In this document: in pieces, positions 1 through 8,000 of the stretch
Numbering within the stretch: the stretch's first letter is position 1
How the letters are laid out: each line of letters begins with the position of its first letter
Origin: Burkholderiales bacterium
GTDB taxonomy: Bacteria > Pseudomonadota > Gammaproteobacteria > Burkholderiales > Usitatibacteraceae
DNA length: 14,858 nucleotides
NCBI GenBank assembly: GCA_025350945.1
Contig: JANXWW010000156.1
Coordinates: 1-14,858, forward strand
Reading direction: 5' to 3'
Program-made: the position numbers and the translations under genes
The notes under the pieces: generated by a model
Databases searched by the model: none
What the model saw: only the letters and a program-made list of their open reading frames with translations
What the model was told of the DNA's origin: nothing

Positions 1-27
1 CGAGTGGCTGACTTCGCTGGAGATTTC

Positions 28-1179
28 TTAGCCGCCACGCGCTGCTTCCATCATCTTCACAAACTTGTCAAACAAATACCCCACTTCATGCGGGCCCGGA
101 CTTGCTTCGGGATGCCCTTGAAAACTGAACGCGCGTTTATCGGTGCGCTCAATCCCCTGGCAGGTGCCATCGAATAACGATTTATGCGTGATGCGCACAT
201 TGGCGGGCAGCGTGGATTCGTCCACCGCAAAGCCGTGATTTTGGCTGGTGATATAAACTTTTTTTGTCGCTAAATCCTGCACCGGATGATTCGCGCCATG
301 ATGGCCAAATTTCATCTTCATTGTCTTCGCGCCCGAAGCAAGTCCCAGCAATTGATGGCCCAGACAAATACCGAATACGGGAACATCAATGGCCACGATT
401 TCCTGAATCGCTTTAATCGCGTAGTCACAGGGCTCAGGATCGCCTGGCCCGTTGGAGAGGAATACGCCGTCGGGCTTTAACGCCAACGCCGCTGCGCTGG
501 ATGTTTGCGCGGGCAACACAGTGACTTTGCAACCGCGGTCCGCCAGCATGCGCAAAATATTGTGCTTGACGCCGTAATCGAAAGCGACAACGTGAAACTT
601 CGCATTCTCCATTGCTTTGAAACCCGCGCCTAGCGCCCAGGTTGAGGCATTCCAGTCGTACGATTTTGTTGCCGATACGACTTTCGCCAAATCAAGGCCT
701 GACATATTGGGTGCGGCTTTCGCCAAGGCTTGTGCTTTTTTGATCGCTGCATCATCGTGCGCGCCGACTAAAATACAGCCATTCTGCGCACCTTTTTCGC
801 GGGTTATTCTGGTAAGGCGACGGGTATCAATATCGGCAATCGCGACGACATTATTTCGCTTTAAATATTCCGGCAGCGTTTCGGTCATGCGCCAATTCGA
901 TGCGAGTGTCGGCAGGTCGCGAATAATCAAGCCTGACGCGTAGGTTTTGTGGGATTCGCCGTCTTCAGGATTAGTGCCGGTATTGCCGATGTGCGGATAG
1001 GTAAGCGTGACCATTTGCCCCATGTAGGATGGGTCGGTCAGAATTTCCTGATAGCCGGTCATGGCGGTGTTGAACACCACTTCGCCAACGGCGTGTCCAG
1101 GTGCACCAATAGAAATACCCTTAAATACCGAGCCGTCTGCAAGAACCAAGAGGGCGGGGAATGAATTCGGCTTCAACAA
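28..1179 (-). CDS. carA: Carbamoyl-phosphate synthase small (glutamine amidotransferase) subunit CarA
   Basis: CarA hydrolyses glutamine and passes ammonia to CarB, which makes carbamoyl phosphate for pyrimidine and arginine synthesis in the cytoplasm. The N-terminal CPSase domain carries EVVFNTAMTGYQEILTDPSY. The C-terminal class-I amidotransferase domain carries FGICLGHQ with catalytic Cys272, and GHPEAS with His356 and Glu358; E. coli equivalents are 269, 353 and 355. I chose the TTG at 1179, giving 383 aa against 382 in E. coli. GGAG lies 6 nt before it (1186-1189), and homologues begin about 12 residues before LADG. The ATG at 1218 (396 aa) is preceded only by a terminator-like T tract with no ribosome site. 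A TTG at 1296 would lie within the promoter/+1 region. No carB is visible in the 27 bases left of the stop. The family call is certain; the start is not. Confidence 0.97.
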   Translation of the reverse strand: MLKPNSFPALLVLADGSVFKGISIGAPGHAVGEVVFNTAMTGYQEILTDPSYMGQMVTLTYPHIGNTGTNPEDGESHKTYASGLIIRDLPTLASNWRMTETLPEYLKRNNVVAIADIDTRRLTRITREKGAQNGCILVGAHDDAAIKKAQALAKAAPNMSGLDLAKVVSATKSYDWNASTWALGAGFKAMENAKFHVVAFDYGVKHNILRMLADRGCKVTVLPAQTSSAAALALKPDGVFLSNGPGDPEPCDYAIKAIQEIVAIDVPVFGICLGHQLLGLASGAKTMKMKFGHHGANHPVQDLATKKVYITSQNHGFAVDESTLPANVRITHKSLFDGTCQGIERTDKRAFSFQGHPEASPGPHEVGYLFDKFVKMMEAARGG

Positions 1180-1218
1180 GGGCGGCTCCACGAAAAACTT
1201 GAGGGAAATCGTGGGCAT

Positions 1219-1268
1219 AAAAAAAGGGAAAGGCCAATGGGCGATTGACTCAAGCCCGGCACTTTCCC
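1219..1268 (-). terminator. Terminator-like hairpin in the carA leader (candidate attenuator)
   Basis: On the minus strand GGGAAAG (1262-1268) pairs with CTTTCCC (1226-1232). The stem continues inward with GCC/GGC (1258-1260 with 1233-1235) and GGGC/GCCC (1254-1257 with 1239-1242), interrupted by small bulges. The loop is about 11 nt. Seven T residues (1219-1225) follow the stem directly. This is the form of a rho-independent terminator. It lies downstream of the predicted carA promoter and upstream of the preferred carA start, so it would regulate carA by premature termination. It could instead simply end the bamE-dapB transcript. Confidence 0.7.
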
Positions 1269-1298
1269 GCGTTTTTGTTGCTTCGCGATTAAACAAGA

Positions 1299-1327
1299 AT
1301 TGTACCCGATGTGGGCCTAAAGCGCAA
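1299..1327 (-). promoter_or_regulatory. Predicted sigma70 promoter of carA
   Basis: The -10 box TACAAT (1299-1304, 5 of 6 to consensus) and a -35 box TTGCGC (1322-1327, 3 of 6) are separated by exactly 17 nt. Transcription would start near 1290-1294. That gives a leader of about 110 nt containing the hairpin at 1219-1268, and it argues against translation starting at 1296. Confidence 0.5.
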
Positions 1328-1348
1328 TTTCATTAGCCAAGGAAACGC

Positions 1349-2083
1349 TCAGCGAAGATCTAAAACATCGCGCATATCGAACAATCCTGTTTTTTTATCG
1401 GCTAAAAATTTTGCCGCACGCATGGCACCCTGCGCATAGGTGGCGCGTGAGGATGATTTGTGCGTGATTTCAATTCGCTCGCCCGGCCCTGCAAAAAATA
1501 CGGTGTGATCGCCGATGATGTCGCCCGCGCGCAACACTGAAAAGCCAATGCTGCCGCGCTGACGCGGATGAGTCACATTGTGGCGCTCGTAAATCGCGAC
1601 ATCACTCAATTTTTGCCCGCGCGCGCCAGCTGCCGCCTCGCCGAATGCCAATGCGGTGCCTGAGGGCGCATCGACTTTCATTTTGTGGTGCGCTTCGAAA
1701 ATTTCGATATCGTAATCCAGCCCAAATGCTTTGGCGGCAGCCTCAACCAGCTGCAAACTTACATTCACGCCGATGCTCATATTGGGTGCAAAGACAATGG
1801 CGATGTGTTGTGCAAAGGCTTCGATTTGCTGCTTTTGTCCAGCATTAAATCCGGTGGTGCCGATGACGGCTTTCACATGATGTTTTTGACACAAAGCCAA
1901 ATATTTCAGCGTCGCTTCAGGTCGCGTGAAATCGATGAACACATCAGAACTGGCGAGCGCGGCTTCAACGTCGCTATCGCGGCCCAGCGCGCTCGTGAGT
2001 TGCACATCCGCCGTGTGCGTGGCCGCCTCCACCAACGTTTGCCCCATGCGCCCGTTAGCACCGGCTATTGCTAACCGCAGCAT
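1349..2083 (-). CDS. dapB: 4-hydroxy-tetrahydrodipicolinate reductase DapB
   Basis: DapB reduces the dihydrodipicolinate-level intermediate with NAD(P)H in the diaminopimelate/lysine pathway, which supplies peptidoglycan and lysine. The protein has the dinucleotide-binding motif GANGRMG (residues 8-14), GTTGF (75-79) and the active-site block EAHHKMKVDAPSGTA, with His132, His133 and Lys136 matching E. coli 159, 160 and 163. The C-terminus GLFDMRDVLDLR is typical. The ATG at 2083 follows AAGG by 8 nt and lies 10 nt after the bamE stop, so the two genes are probably co-transcribed. A longer reading to 2164 only overlaps bamE and has no family support. At 244 aa it is some 20-30 residues shorter than usual. 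The loss lies between the N-terminal Rossmann strands (after SALGR) and DVFIDF. Confidence 0.96.
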   Translation of the reverse strand: MLRLAIAGANGRMGQTLVEAATHTADVQLTSALGRDSDVEAALASSDVFIDFTRPEATLKYLALCQKHHVKAVIGTTGFNAGQKQQIEAFAQHIAIVFAPNMSIGVNVSLQLVEAAAKAFGLDYDIEIFEAHHKMKVDAPSGTALAFGEAAAGARGQKLSDVAIYERHNVTHPRQRGSIGFSVLRAGDIIGDHTVFFAGPGERIEITHKSSSRATYAQGAMRAAKFLADKKTGLFDMRDVLDLR

Positions 2084-2093
2084 GTGACACGCC

Positions 2094-2531
2094 TTACGAT
2101 TTTGGGGGCGGGGTGGGCGCGCCTGGAGGTGTTGTCTTGGGCACCACGCGCTTATCACCGCCACCGGTCAGAATCTCGACTGGCGATGCTTCGCCTTCAA
2201 TCTTCGCCACAACGTCGCTGGCAAACACAATCGTCACGCGAAATTTCTGTACGTCGCGACCGAACGGCCCAAGTTTGGTGCCACGATCATCGCTGAACGC
2301 GTAATCCCAGCGGTTGCCGTTAAACACATCTTGCAGCAGCGGTGTACCTAAAATATTTTTGACATCCACCCGATTCATACCGGTTTTAACTTTGGCGAGT
2401 TGCTCCTGCGTGACCAAATTACCCTGCTGAATATCGATCTTGTGCACGCCGTAACCTGCACAGGCGGACAGGCCGAAAATAGCGGCAACAATAAATAAAA
2501 ATCTGATGGCGACAGCAAAATTTGAACCCAT
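2094..2531 (-). CDS. bamE: Outer membrane protein assembly factor BamE (SmpA/OmlA lipoprotein)
   Basis: BamE is a small lipoprotein of the BAM complex that helps fold beta-barrel proteins into the outer membrane. The first 23 residues form a lipoprotein signal with lipobox LSAC and acylated Cys24. The mature part shows family hallmarks: QQGNLVTQEQLAKVKTGM, LGTPLLQDVF, NRWDYAF and a closing strand RVTIVFASDVVAKIEG. A Pro/Thr/Gly-rich tail of about 30 residues extends beyond the E. coli form (145 against 113 aa). The ATG at 2531 has a good ribosome site, AGAGGAAG, about 5-7 nt upstream. It heads the bamE-dapB unit and is divergent from fur, a common betaproteobacterial arrangement. Confidence 0.95.
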   Translation of the reverse strand: MGSNFAVAIRFLFIVAAIFGLSACAGYGVHKIDIQQGNLVTQEQLAKVKTGMNRVDVKNILGTPLLQDVFNGNRWDYAFSDDRGTKLGPFGRDVQKFRVTIVFASDVVAKIEGEASPVEILTGGGDKRVVPKTTPPGAPTPPPKS

Positions 2532-2558
2532 GGTGACTTCCTCTTGAAGTATTGTACG

Positions 2559-2587
2559 ATTATAACCGACAGCACGACCCGCAATGC
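2559..2587 (-). promoter_or_regulatory. Predicted bamE promoter
   Basis: A perfect -10 hexamer TATAAT (2559-2564) reads toward bamE, 27 nt upstream of its ATG. At 17 nt spacing the -35 position (2582-2587) reads GCATTG, which is a poor match. The call therefore rests on the -10 box and its position. Confidence 0.4.
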
Positions 2588-2613
2588 GCGAGCGCCTGCA
2601 AAAGGACTATGAT

Positions 2614-2640
2614 TGGGTAATATGATTTTGATATAACCCA
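2614..2640. promoter_or_regulatory. 27-bp dyad in the fur/bamE divergent region (candidate operator)
   Basis: The arms TGGGTAATAT (2614-2623) and ATATAACCCA (2631-2640) are inverted copies with one mismatch in ten, around a 7-nt centre GATTTTG. On the plus strand the right arm contains TATAAC (2632-2637), a good -10 for fur, so a protein bound here would block fur transcription. Autoregulation by Fur is plausible because the AT-rich core loosely resembles Fur sites, but the GGGT/ACCC ends are not part of the Fur consensus. Confidence 0.45.
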
Positions 2641-2669
2641 TTAACGCAATTCATTCTTCCATCACAAAC

Positions 2670-3110
2670 ATGTCCGAATCCAAAGACTTGCGTAACACCG
2701 GCCTCAAAGCGACCTTGCCACGCTTGAAAGTGCTGGAGCTTTTCCATAATTCCAGCGAACGCCATATGACGGCGGAGGATGTTTTCAAAATCCTGCTAAA
2801 TGAAAACGCGGATATTGGTTTAGCAACTGTATATCGCGTGCTCACCCAATTCGAACAGGCAGGATTATTGGTGCGACACCATTTTGAAAGCGGCAAGGCC
2901 GTATTCGAGCTGAATGAAGGCAGTCACCACGATCATCTGGTGTGCTTGCAATGCGGGAAAGTGGAAGAGTTTTACGATCCTGAAATCGAAAAGCGGCAGA
3001 TAAAAATCGCCAAAGATCGCGGCTTTGATATTCACGACCATTCGCTTTATTTGTATGCCGATTGCACCAAACCGAAATGCCCGAATAAAAATTCACCACA
3101 GTCGAACTAA
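2670..3110 (+). CDS. fur: Ferric uptake regulator Fur
   Basis: Fur is the iron-dependent repressor of iron acquisition genes. The 146-aa length is typical. The N-terminal winged helix contains GLKATLPRLKVLELF and the recognition region IGLATVYRVLTQFEQAGL. The C-terminal dimerisation/metal domain has the HHDHLVCLQCG block (His86, His87, His89, Cys92, Cys95) and a second pair, Cys132 and Cys137, so both structural-zinc cysteine pairs are present. Glu80 and His124 also fit metal positions. The ATG at 2670 matches the usual start but has no clear Shine-Dalgarno sequence before it. fur is divergent from bamE, and the RNase gene starts only 46 nt downstream with no terminator between, so read-through is likely. 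Confidence 0.97.
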   Translation: MSESKDLRNTGLKATLPRLKVLELFHNSSERHMTAEDVFKILLNENADIGLATVYRVLTQFEQAGLLVRHHFESGKAVFELNEGSHHDHLVCLQCGKVEEFYDPEIEKRQIKIAKDRGFDIHDHSLYLYADCTKPKCPNKNSPQSN

Positions 3111-3156
3111 ATATTTTTATGTTTTTGACGACACCCATTTGCAGCGCGAGGCCAAC

Positions 3157-3576
3157 TTGAACTTGCTAAAAATTTCGAAAATATTTTTATTGATTTCGCT
3201 ACTTCTCATAACAGTTGCCATCACGATTTGGCCGCAGGGTAATATCGAAGCGCGTGAAAGGGTCGGCGATTTAACAGCGTCGCGTGATTTCCCTATTGTG
3301 TTAGAAGCCGATTTGCCCAAGGAAGCGCGCGCTACGTTGGCGCTGATTGCCAAAGGCGGGCCGTTTCCGTATTCCAAAGATGGTGTGACTTTTTCGAATC
3401 GCGAAAAAGCTTTTCCCAAACAAGCGCGCGGCTACTATCGCGAATACACCGTGAAAACGCCGGGTGCGAAAAATCGAGGTGCCAAGCGTATCGTTTGCGG
3501 CACGCCGAAATCATCTGCATTCGAGTGCTATTACACCGACGATCATTACGCGACGTTTCGTAAAATCAAACAGTAG
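3157..3576 (+). CDS. Secreted guanyl-specific ribonuclease, RNase Sa/barnase family
   Basis: The protein is predicted to be an exported endoribonuclease that cleaves RNA after guanosine. The TTG start at 3157 is preceded by GAGG (3148-3151) at 5 nt; upstream in-frame sequence overlaps fur. Residues 9-24 are a hydrophobic signal or anchor segment after a Lys-containing N-terminus. The mature domain closely follows RNase Sa: LALIAKGGPFPYSKDG, FSNRE, YYREYTVKTPGAKNRGAKRI and DDHYATFRKI. The catalytic set is intact: Glu96, Arg107, Arg111 and His130, matching Sa Glu54, Arg65, Arg69 and His85 from memory. There are two cysteines (114 and 124) around a roughly 3-residue insertion, possibly a local disulfide not found in Sa. 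The barstar gene follows after 12 nt, as expected for a nuclease needing cytoplasmic protection. Confidence 0.9.
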   Translation: MNLLKISKIFLLISLLLITVAITIWPQGNIEARERVGDLTASRDFPIVLEADLPKEARATLALIAKGGPFPYSKDGVTFSNREKAFPKQARGYYREYTVKTPGAKNRGAKRIVCGTPKSSAFECYYTDDHYATFRKIKQ

Positions 3577-3588
3577 GAGTTTCAATTT

Positions 3589-4029
3589 ATGCCCTCGCCC
3601 GAACTCACCCAGCTTCTCGCCAGCGATCATCCGAGTGGCGTGTATTGGTTAAAAACGCACGCGAGTGTTGCGGATCTGCAAAAACTTTCGCACGCGAAGG
3701 CGCTCACGTTCTTTCATCTTGAAGGCAAAAAAATCGAGAAGAAAGACCAGTTTTTAAATCACGCTGCTGTCGCCATGAAATTTCCGGATCATTTCGGCAA
3801 AAACTGGGATGCGTTTTATGACTGTTTGACGGACATGGAATGGGCGGAAGCGAACGGATACACGATTTATTTTGATCACACGGACGGCTTCGCCGATCAT
3901 CACGAAAGCCAGCTTGAAACGGTGATTGAGTTGTTTCAAGACGCAGTGGATTTTTGGAAAGGTGAGGGAAAATCCATGCTGGTGCTGCTATCAGGCGATC
4001 ATGCGCCTGCGGGCGTGAAGAAAATATAA
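3589..4029 (+). CDS. Barstar-family ribonuclease inhibitor
   Basis: Barstar proteins bind and block barnase/RNase Sa-type nucleases inside the producing cell. The core FPDHFGKNWDAFYDCLTD (residues 65-82) aligns with the inhibitor helix of barstar. Asp74 and Asp78 correspond to barstar Asp35 and Asp39, which contact the RNase active site, and Tyr77 sits at the Trp38 position. FFHLEGKKI is the family's first strand. The protein has 146 aa, longer than classical barstar (about 90) because of an N-terminal extension of some 35-40 residues. There is no signal peptide, consistent with a cytoplasmic role. AGGAG (3575-3579) lies 9 nt before the ATG and overlaps the RNase stop region, so the two genes form one translational unit. 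Confidence 0.93.
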   Translation: MPSPELTQLLASDHPSGVYWLKTHASVADLQKLSHAKALTFFHLEGKKIEKKDQFLNHAAVAMKFPDHFGKNWDAFYDCLTDMEWAEANGYTIYFDHTDGFADHHESQLETVIELFQDAVDFWKGEGKSMLVLLSGDHAPAGVKKI

Positions 4030-4110
4030 ACACAAGCAAAGGGGCGGGTTCACAGCCGTTTTTGCCTTGAACGCCGCGCCAGTGATAGAGTTTTATTTTT
4101 AACTAGGCGT

Positions 4111-4935
4111 TCATCTAACGACGCTCTCAGTGATCGCGACACTACCACCCAGCGTTTTCGCGTTGCTCGTCAAGGTTTCTGAAAACATAATGTCACCATA
4201 GTACGCCGTCACTTTTGAGCCGGTAGTGTTGGTGTCGGTCATGACGCCGACTGAAATTATTTTCCCGGGTTCTTCGCCGTACGCTTGCCGAAAATCGTCC
4301 AGCACATTGCGTGTCATGGTCAGCCATTGGCCGACTCGCTTGGGGCCACTTTCGGCGACGATCATTTTCGCGCGACTTGAGTGGGCATTCTCCAGCACAG
4401 TGCCAACCGGTAGTTTGTTTTCCCAGATGTACATGATGGTGGCATAAGGCATTTCGCGGCCACTGAAAAGTTTCACCATATCGGCCATGGCGCGATCTTC
4501 GAAATCAAATTTCTTTTTGTCGCCGTCGAAAGCGATGACGATACGGACAGGCGAATCATCCGCGTTGCGTCGGGTGTTATCTGCAGTGGGAATAAGCTGC
4601 GGCGCTTTCCATCGCCATGAAATATGGCGCTGCACGTTGGGATCAATCAAGACTTCTTGCAACAGCCCGGAGGCGGCGGATTCGGAACGCGCCTCCAACA
4701 CATGTGTGCCGTTTTCGTTGATAACTTTGTATTCGGTTTTTTTAAGCAGGCGTGACATGATCCAATCCTGCCAGCCACCGGGCAAGCCGTTCGCTGCCGG
4801 TGGCGATGAGAAGGATGAAACACGGGTGCCGCGCGCTTCGCCATCGTTGGCGGGCACAGAGGCGCAACCTGCCAGCATCGCCAAGATAACTGCCAGCGCC
4901 ACCAACGGTAGGCGCGAATGTGGAAGTTTGATCAT
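4111..4935 (-). CDS. DUF3047 family lipoprotein of unknown function
   Basis: The function is unknown. The N-terminus has a basic start, a hydrophobic stretch and the lipobox LAGC with Cys24, so it should be exported and lipid-anchored. The body fits DUF3047: ISWRWKAPQLIP, a stretch of charged residues, PVRIVIAFDGDK, MYIWENKLPVGT and a C-terminal GVMTDTNTTGSKVTAYYGDI, which suggests a beta-rich domain. The ATG at 4935 has GAGGGG (4946-4951) 10 nt upstream. The alternative TTG at 4953 overlaps that ribosome site and is rejected. The length is 274 aa. It lies 70 nt downstream of putA on the same strand with no clear terminator between, so co-transcription is possible though not functionally explained. 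It converges with the barstar gene. Confidence 0.85.
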   Translation of the reverse strand: MIKLPHSRLPLVALAVILAMLAGCASVPANDGEARGTRVSSFSSPPAANGLPGGWQDWIMSRLLKKTEYKVINENGTHVLEARSESAASGLLQEVLIDPNVQRHISWRWKAPQLIPTADNTRRNADDSPVRIVIAFDGDKKKFDFEDRAMADMVKLFSGREMPYATIMYIWENKLPVGTVLENAHSSRAKMIVAESGPKRVGQWLTMTRNVLDDFRQAYGEEPGKIISVGVMTDTNTTGSKVTAYYGDIMFSETLTSNAKTLGGSVAITESVVR

Positions 4936-5005
4936 GTTTCTACTGCCCCTCAACAGTGATATGCCGAAATTGCTTATTCCCTAATCATTCAAAACTTTAT
5001 TACAA

Positions 5006-8000
5006 TTATTCTGAACTCGCAATCAAAGCCGCATTGCCACCGGCCGCCGCAGTGTTCACGGTAAACGTTCGCTCTGTGGCGAATCTGAACAAATAATGCG
5101 GCCCGCCTGCTTTCGGCCCTGTGCCACTCAAACCCTCGCCGCCAAACGGCTGTACACCGACTACAGCACCAATCTGGTTGCGATTCACATACACATTACC
5201 CACTCGTGCTCGCACCCGGATCGCGGCAATCGTGTCTTCAATACGTGAGTGAATTCCCAGCGTCAAACCATAACCACTCGCGTTAATTTGATCGACGACT
5301 TCCATCAATTTTTCGCCTGCAAACGAATATACATGCAATATCGGGCCGAATACTTCGGACTTTATCGTGTCAAATGCCGGAATTTCGAACGCGCAGGGTG
5401 CGAAAAAATAGCCGTTGGTGATTTCGGGCGGCAAACGAGTCTGCCCTATTTTGGTAAATGTACTCGCCATTTTTTCGCGATGCGCAATCAGCATGTCGAG
5501 CGCATCACGATCAATCACCGGGCCAATATCGGTATCCAGTTTTGCTGGGTCGCCGATGCGCAACTCGTTCATGGCACCTTTGAGCAGGGTCATGATGCGT
5601 GGCGCAATATCAGCCTGAACACATAGAATCCGCAACGCTGAACAGCGCTGACCGGCGCTGTTGAATGCAGAAGCGATCACGTCATTCACCACTTGCTCAG
5701 GTAACGCAGATGAATCCGCAATCATCGCGTTCAGTCCGCCAGTTTCGGCGATAAAAGGAATGATCGCCCCAACTCGATTCGCCAGCGCACGGTTAATCGC
5801 TTGCGCGGTATTAGTTCCGCCGGTAAAAACCACGCCCGCAATGCGCGGATCAGTTACTAATCTCGCGCCAATGGTTTCGCCGGGCCCAGGCACGAGCGCA
5901 ATCGCGTCTTTGGGCATGCCCGCGTCGAGCAACAGTTTTACTGCTTCAAACGCGATGATGGGCGTTTGCTCGGCAGGCTTGGCGATCACCGCATTGCCGG
6001 CGGCGAACGCGGCGGCAATCTGGCCCAAGAAAATCGCCAGCGGAAAATTCCACGGCGAGATAGCGGCAAAGACACCGCGACCGGTGAGCATTAATTCATT
6101 CGATTCGCCAGTTGGCCCTGTTAGTAGCTCGGCCGCACAAAAATGTTTGCGGCACAGCGCGGCGTAATAGCTGCAAAAATCTGCCGCCTCGCGCACTTCG
6201 CCCAACGCATCGGGCATGGTTTTGCCCGCTTCTTTTGCCATCAGCGCGATAAAAAAACCGCGTCGCTCTTCCAGCAAATCAGCCGCGCGATCAAGAATTT
6301 CCGCGCGCGCCTCACCCGGTAGGCCGGGCCATTTCGCGGCAATATCACAACTCAAATCCAGCAGTGCTTCATCAGCGTTTTCCACCACGCCGAGCTTGGT
6401 CAAATGTACCGGATCAATCGCGTTTGACGGCACGCCGCGCATGGGCACACCGGCGATCAGTGGCCGGGCGATGAAATTATTCATCGCCAATACGGGTGCC
6501 ATTTCCTCACGCAGCGCATTCGTTGCGGCAACGTCAGAAAAACTAAAGCCGGATGAATTCACTCGCGGCACTGCCGAGTTTTGAAATAAATTTTGCGGTA
6601 AAGGCAATTTGGGATTGGCTTTAGATGCATTTTTTTCACACGCAGCAATCGGATCGGCAATCACATCATCGATTGAAACATCAGGATCGGCGATGCGGTT
6701 CACAAACGATGAATTAGCCCCGTTTTCCAGCAAACGTCGCACCAGATAAGGCAGCAAATCTTCGTGGCTACCAACGGGCGCATACACGCGGCAGGCATAT
6801 GTCCTGTCCTTGTGTGAATGCGCCAACACCGCGTCATACAGCTCCATGCCCATGCCATGTAAGCGCTGAAATTCGAATTGATTATCGGTGGTAGCGCGCT
6901 GCATGATGGTGGCGACCGTATGCGCATTGTGGGTGGCGAACTGACCGTAAAACGCGTCGGGATGCGCGAGCATTTTTGCTGCACAGGCCAGATAAGAAAC
7001 ATCGGTATTAGCCTTGCGCGTAAACACCGGGTAATTGGTAAAACCCTGCATTTGCGCACGTTTGATTTCGGTATCCCAGTACGCACCTTTGACCAGACGG
7101 GTCATGATGCGGCGGCCATGTTTTTGCGCCAAGGCGGTCAGCCAATCGATCACGTGGCTGGCGCGCTTTTGATACGCCTGCACCGCGAGACCCAGACCTT
7201 CATAACCTGCAAATCGTTTGTCTGCGTAAATCGTGGCAAAAATATCGAGTGAGATTTCGAGGCGCTCGGTTTCTTCCGCATCGAGCGTTATGCCGATGCT
7301 ACCATCGCGCGCCATTTCGGCGAGCTTCATCACTTTCGGCAGCATTTCGGCCATCACGCGGTCGCGGTGCGCGAGTTCGTAGCGTGGGTGCAGCGCGGAC
7401 AACTTTACTGAAATGCCGGGCGCTGCAAATACGGATGTTGCTGATTTTGCGTACCCGGAAATAGTGGTGATCGCATTTTGATACGCCACAAAATAACGTT
7501 CCGCATCGACAGCAGTCATGGCACCTTCACCGAGCATGTCGAATGAATGGCGATACGATTTTTGATCTTCCGAGATGGACCGTTTCAGCGCTTCTTCAAT
7601 ATCGCGCCCCATCACAAATTGCTCCGCCATCAACTTCATGCCCTGGCGCAGTGCGGTGCGCACGATGGGTTCTCCCGCGCGTGCGGCAAGGCGCGTGATC
7701 CAGCCCCCCACGTCGGCCACGCTACTGGGATTAACCGACACAAGCTTGCCCGTGAGCATCATGCCCCAGGTGCCCGCATTCACCAGCATCGAGTCAGATG
7801 CGCCAAGATGTTTATTCCAATCGCCTTGCGCAAATTTATCCTTGATTAATTTGTCCGCCGTGGCTGCGTCAGGAATACGCAGCAGCGCTTCGGCCACACA
7901 CATTAGCAATACGCCTTCCTGCGTCGAGAGGTCGTATTGCGTGAGAAATGACTGCATGCCGACGTTTTGCTTTTGTCGGCTGCGCACAGACGCAACCAGG

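Noticed and set aside
1..27. Start of carB or another gene at the left edge
   Set aside because: 27 bases after the carA stop are too few, and no start with a ribosome site can be seen.
1219..1296. N-terminal extension of CarA to a TTG at 1296
   Set aside because: It translates the predicted hairpin and T tract and begins within the promoter/+1 region; homologues lack it.
2084..2164. Extension of DapB upstream to 2164
   Set aside because: It overlaps the end of bamE, has no homology, and the ATG at 2083 directly precedes the conserved Rossmann strand.
3025..3156. Extension of the RNase reading frame into fur
   Set aside because: It overlaps the well-supported fur 3' end and would bury the signal segment; a ribosome site precedes TTG 3157.
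4068..4113. Inverted repeat TGAACGCC/GGCGTTCA between the convergent barstar and DUF3047 genes as a terminator
   Set aside because: The 30-nt loop and lack of a T run right after the stem do not fit an intrinsic terminator; there is some AT-rich sequence in the loop only.
5661..6167. 168-codon open frame antisense to putA
   Set aside because: Shadow of the putA coding sequence, low-complexity Ala/Ser product, no independent start signal or homology.
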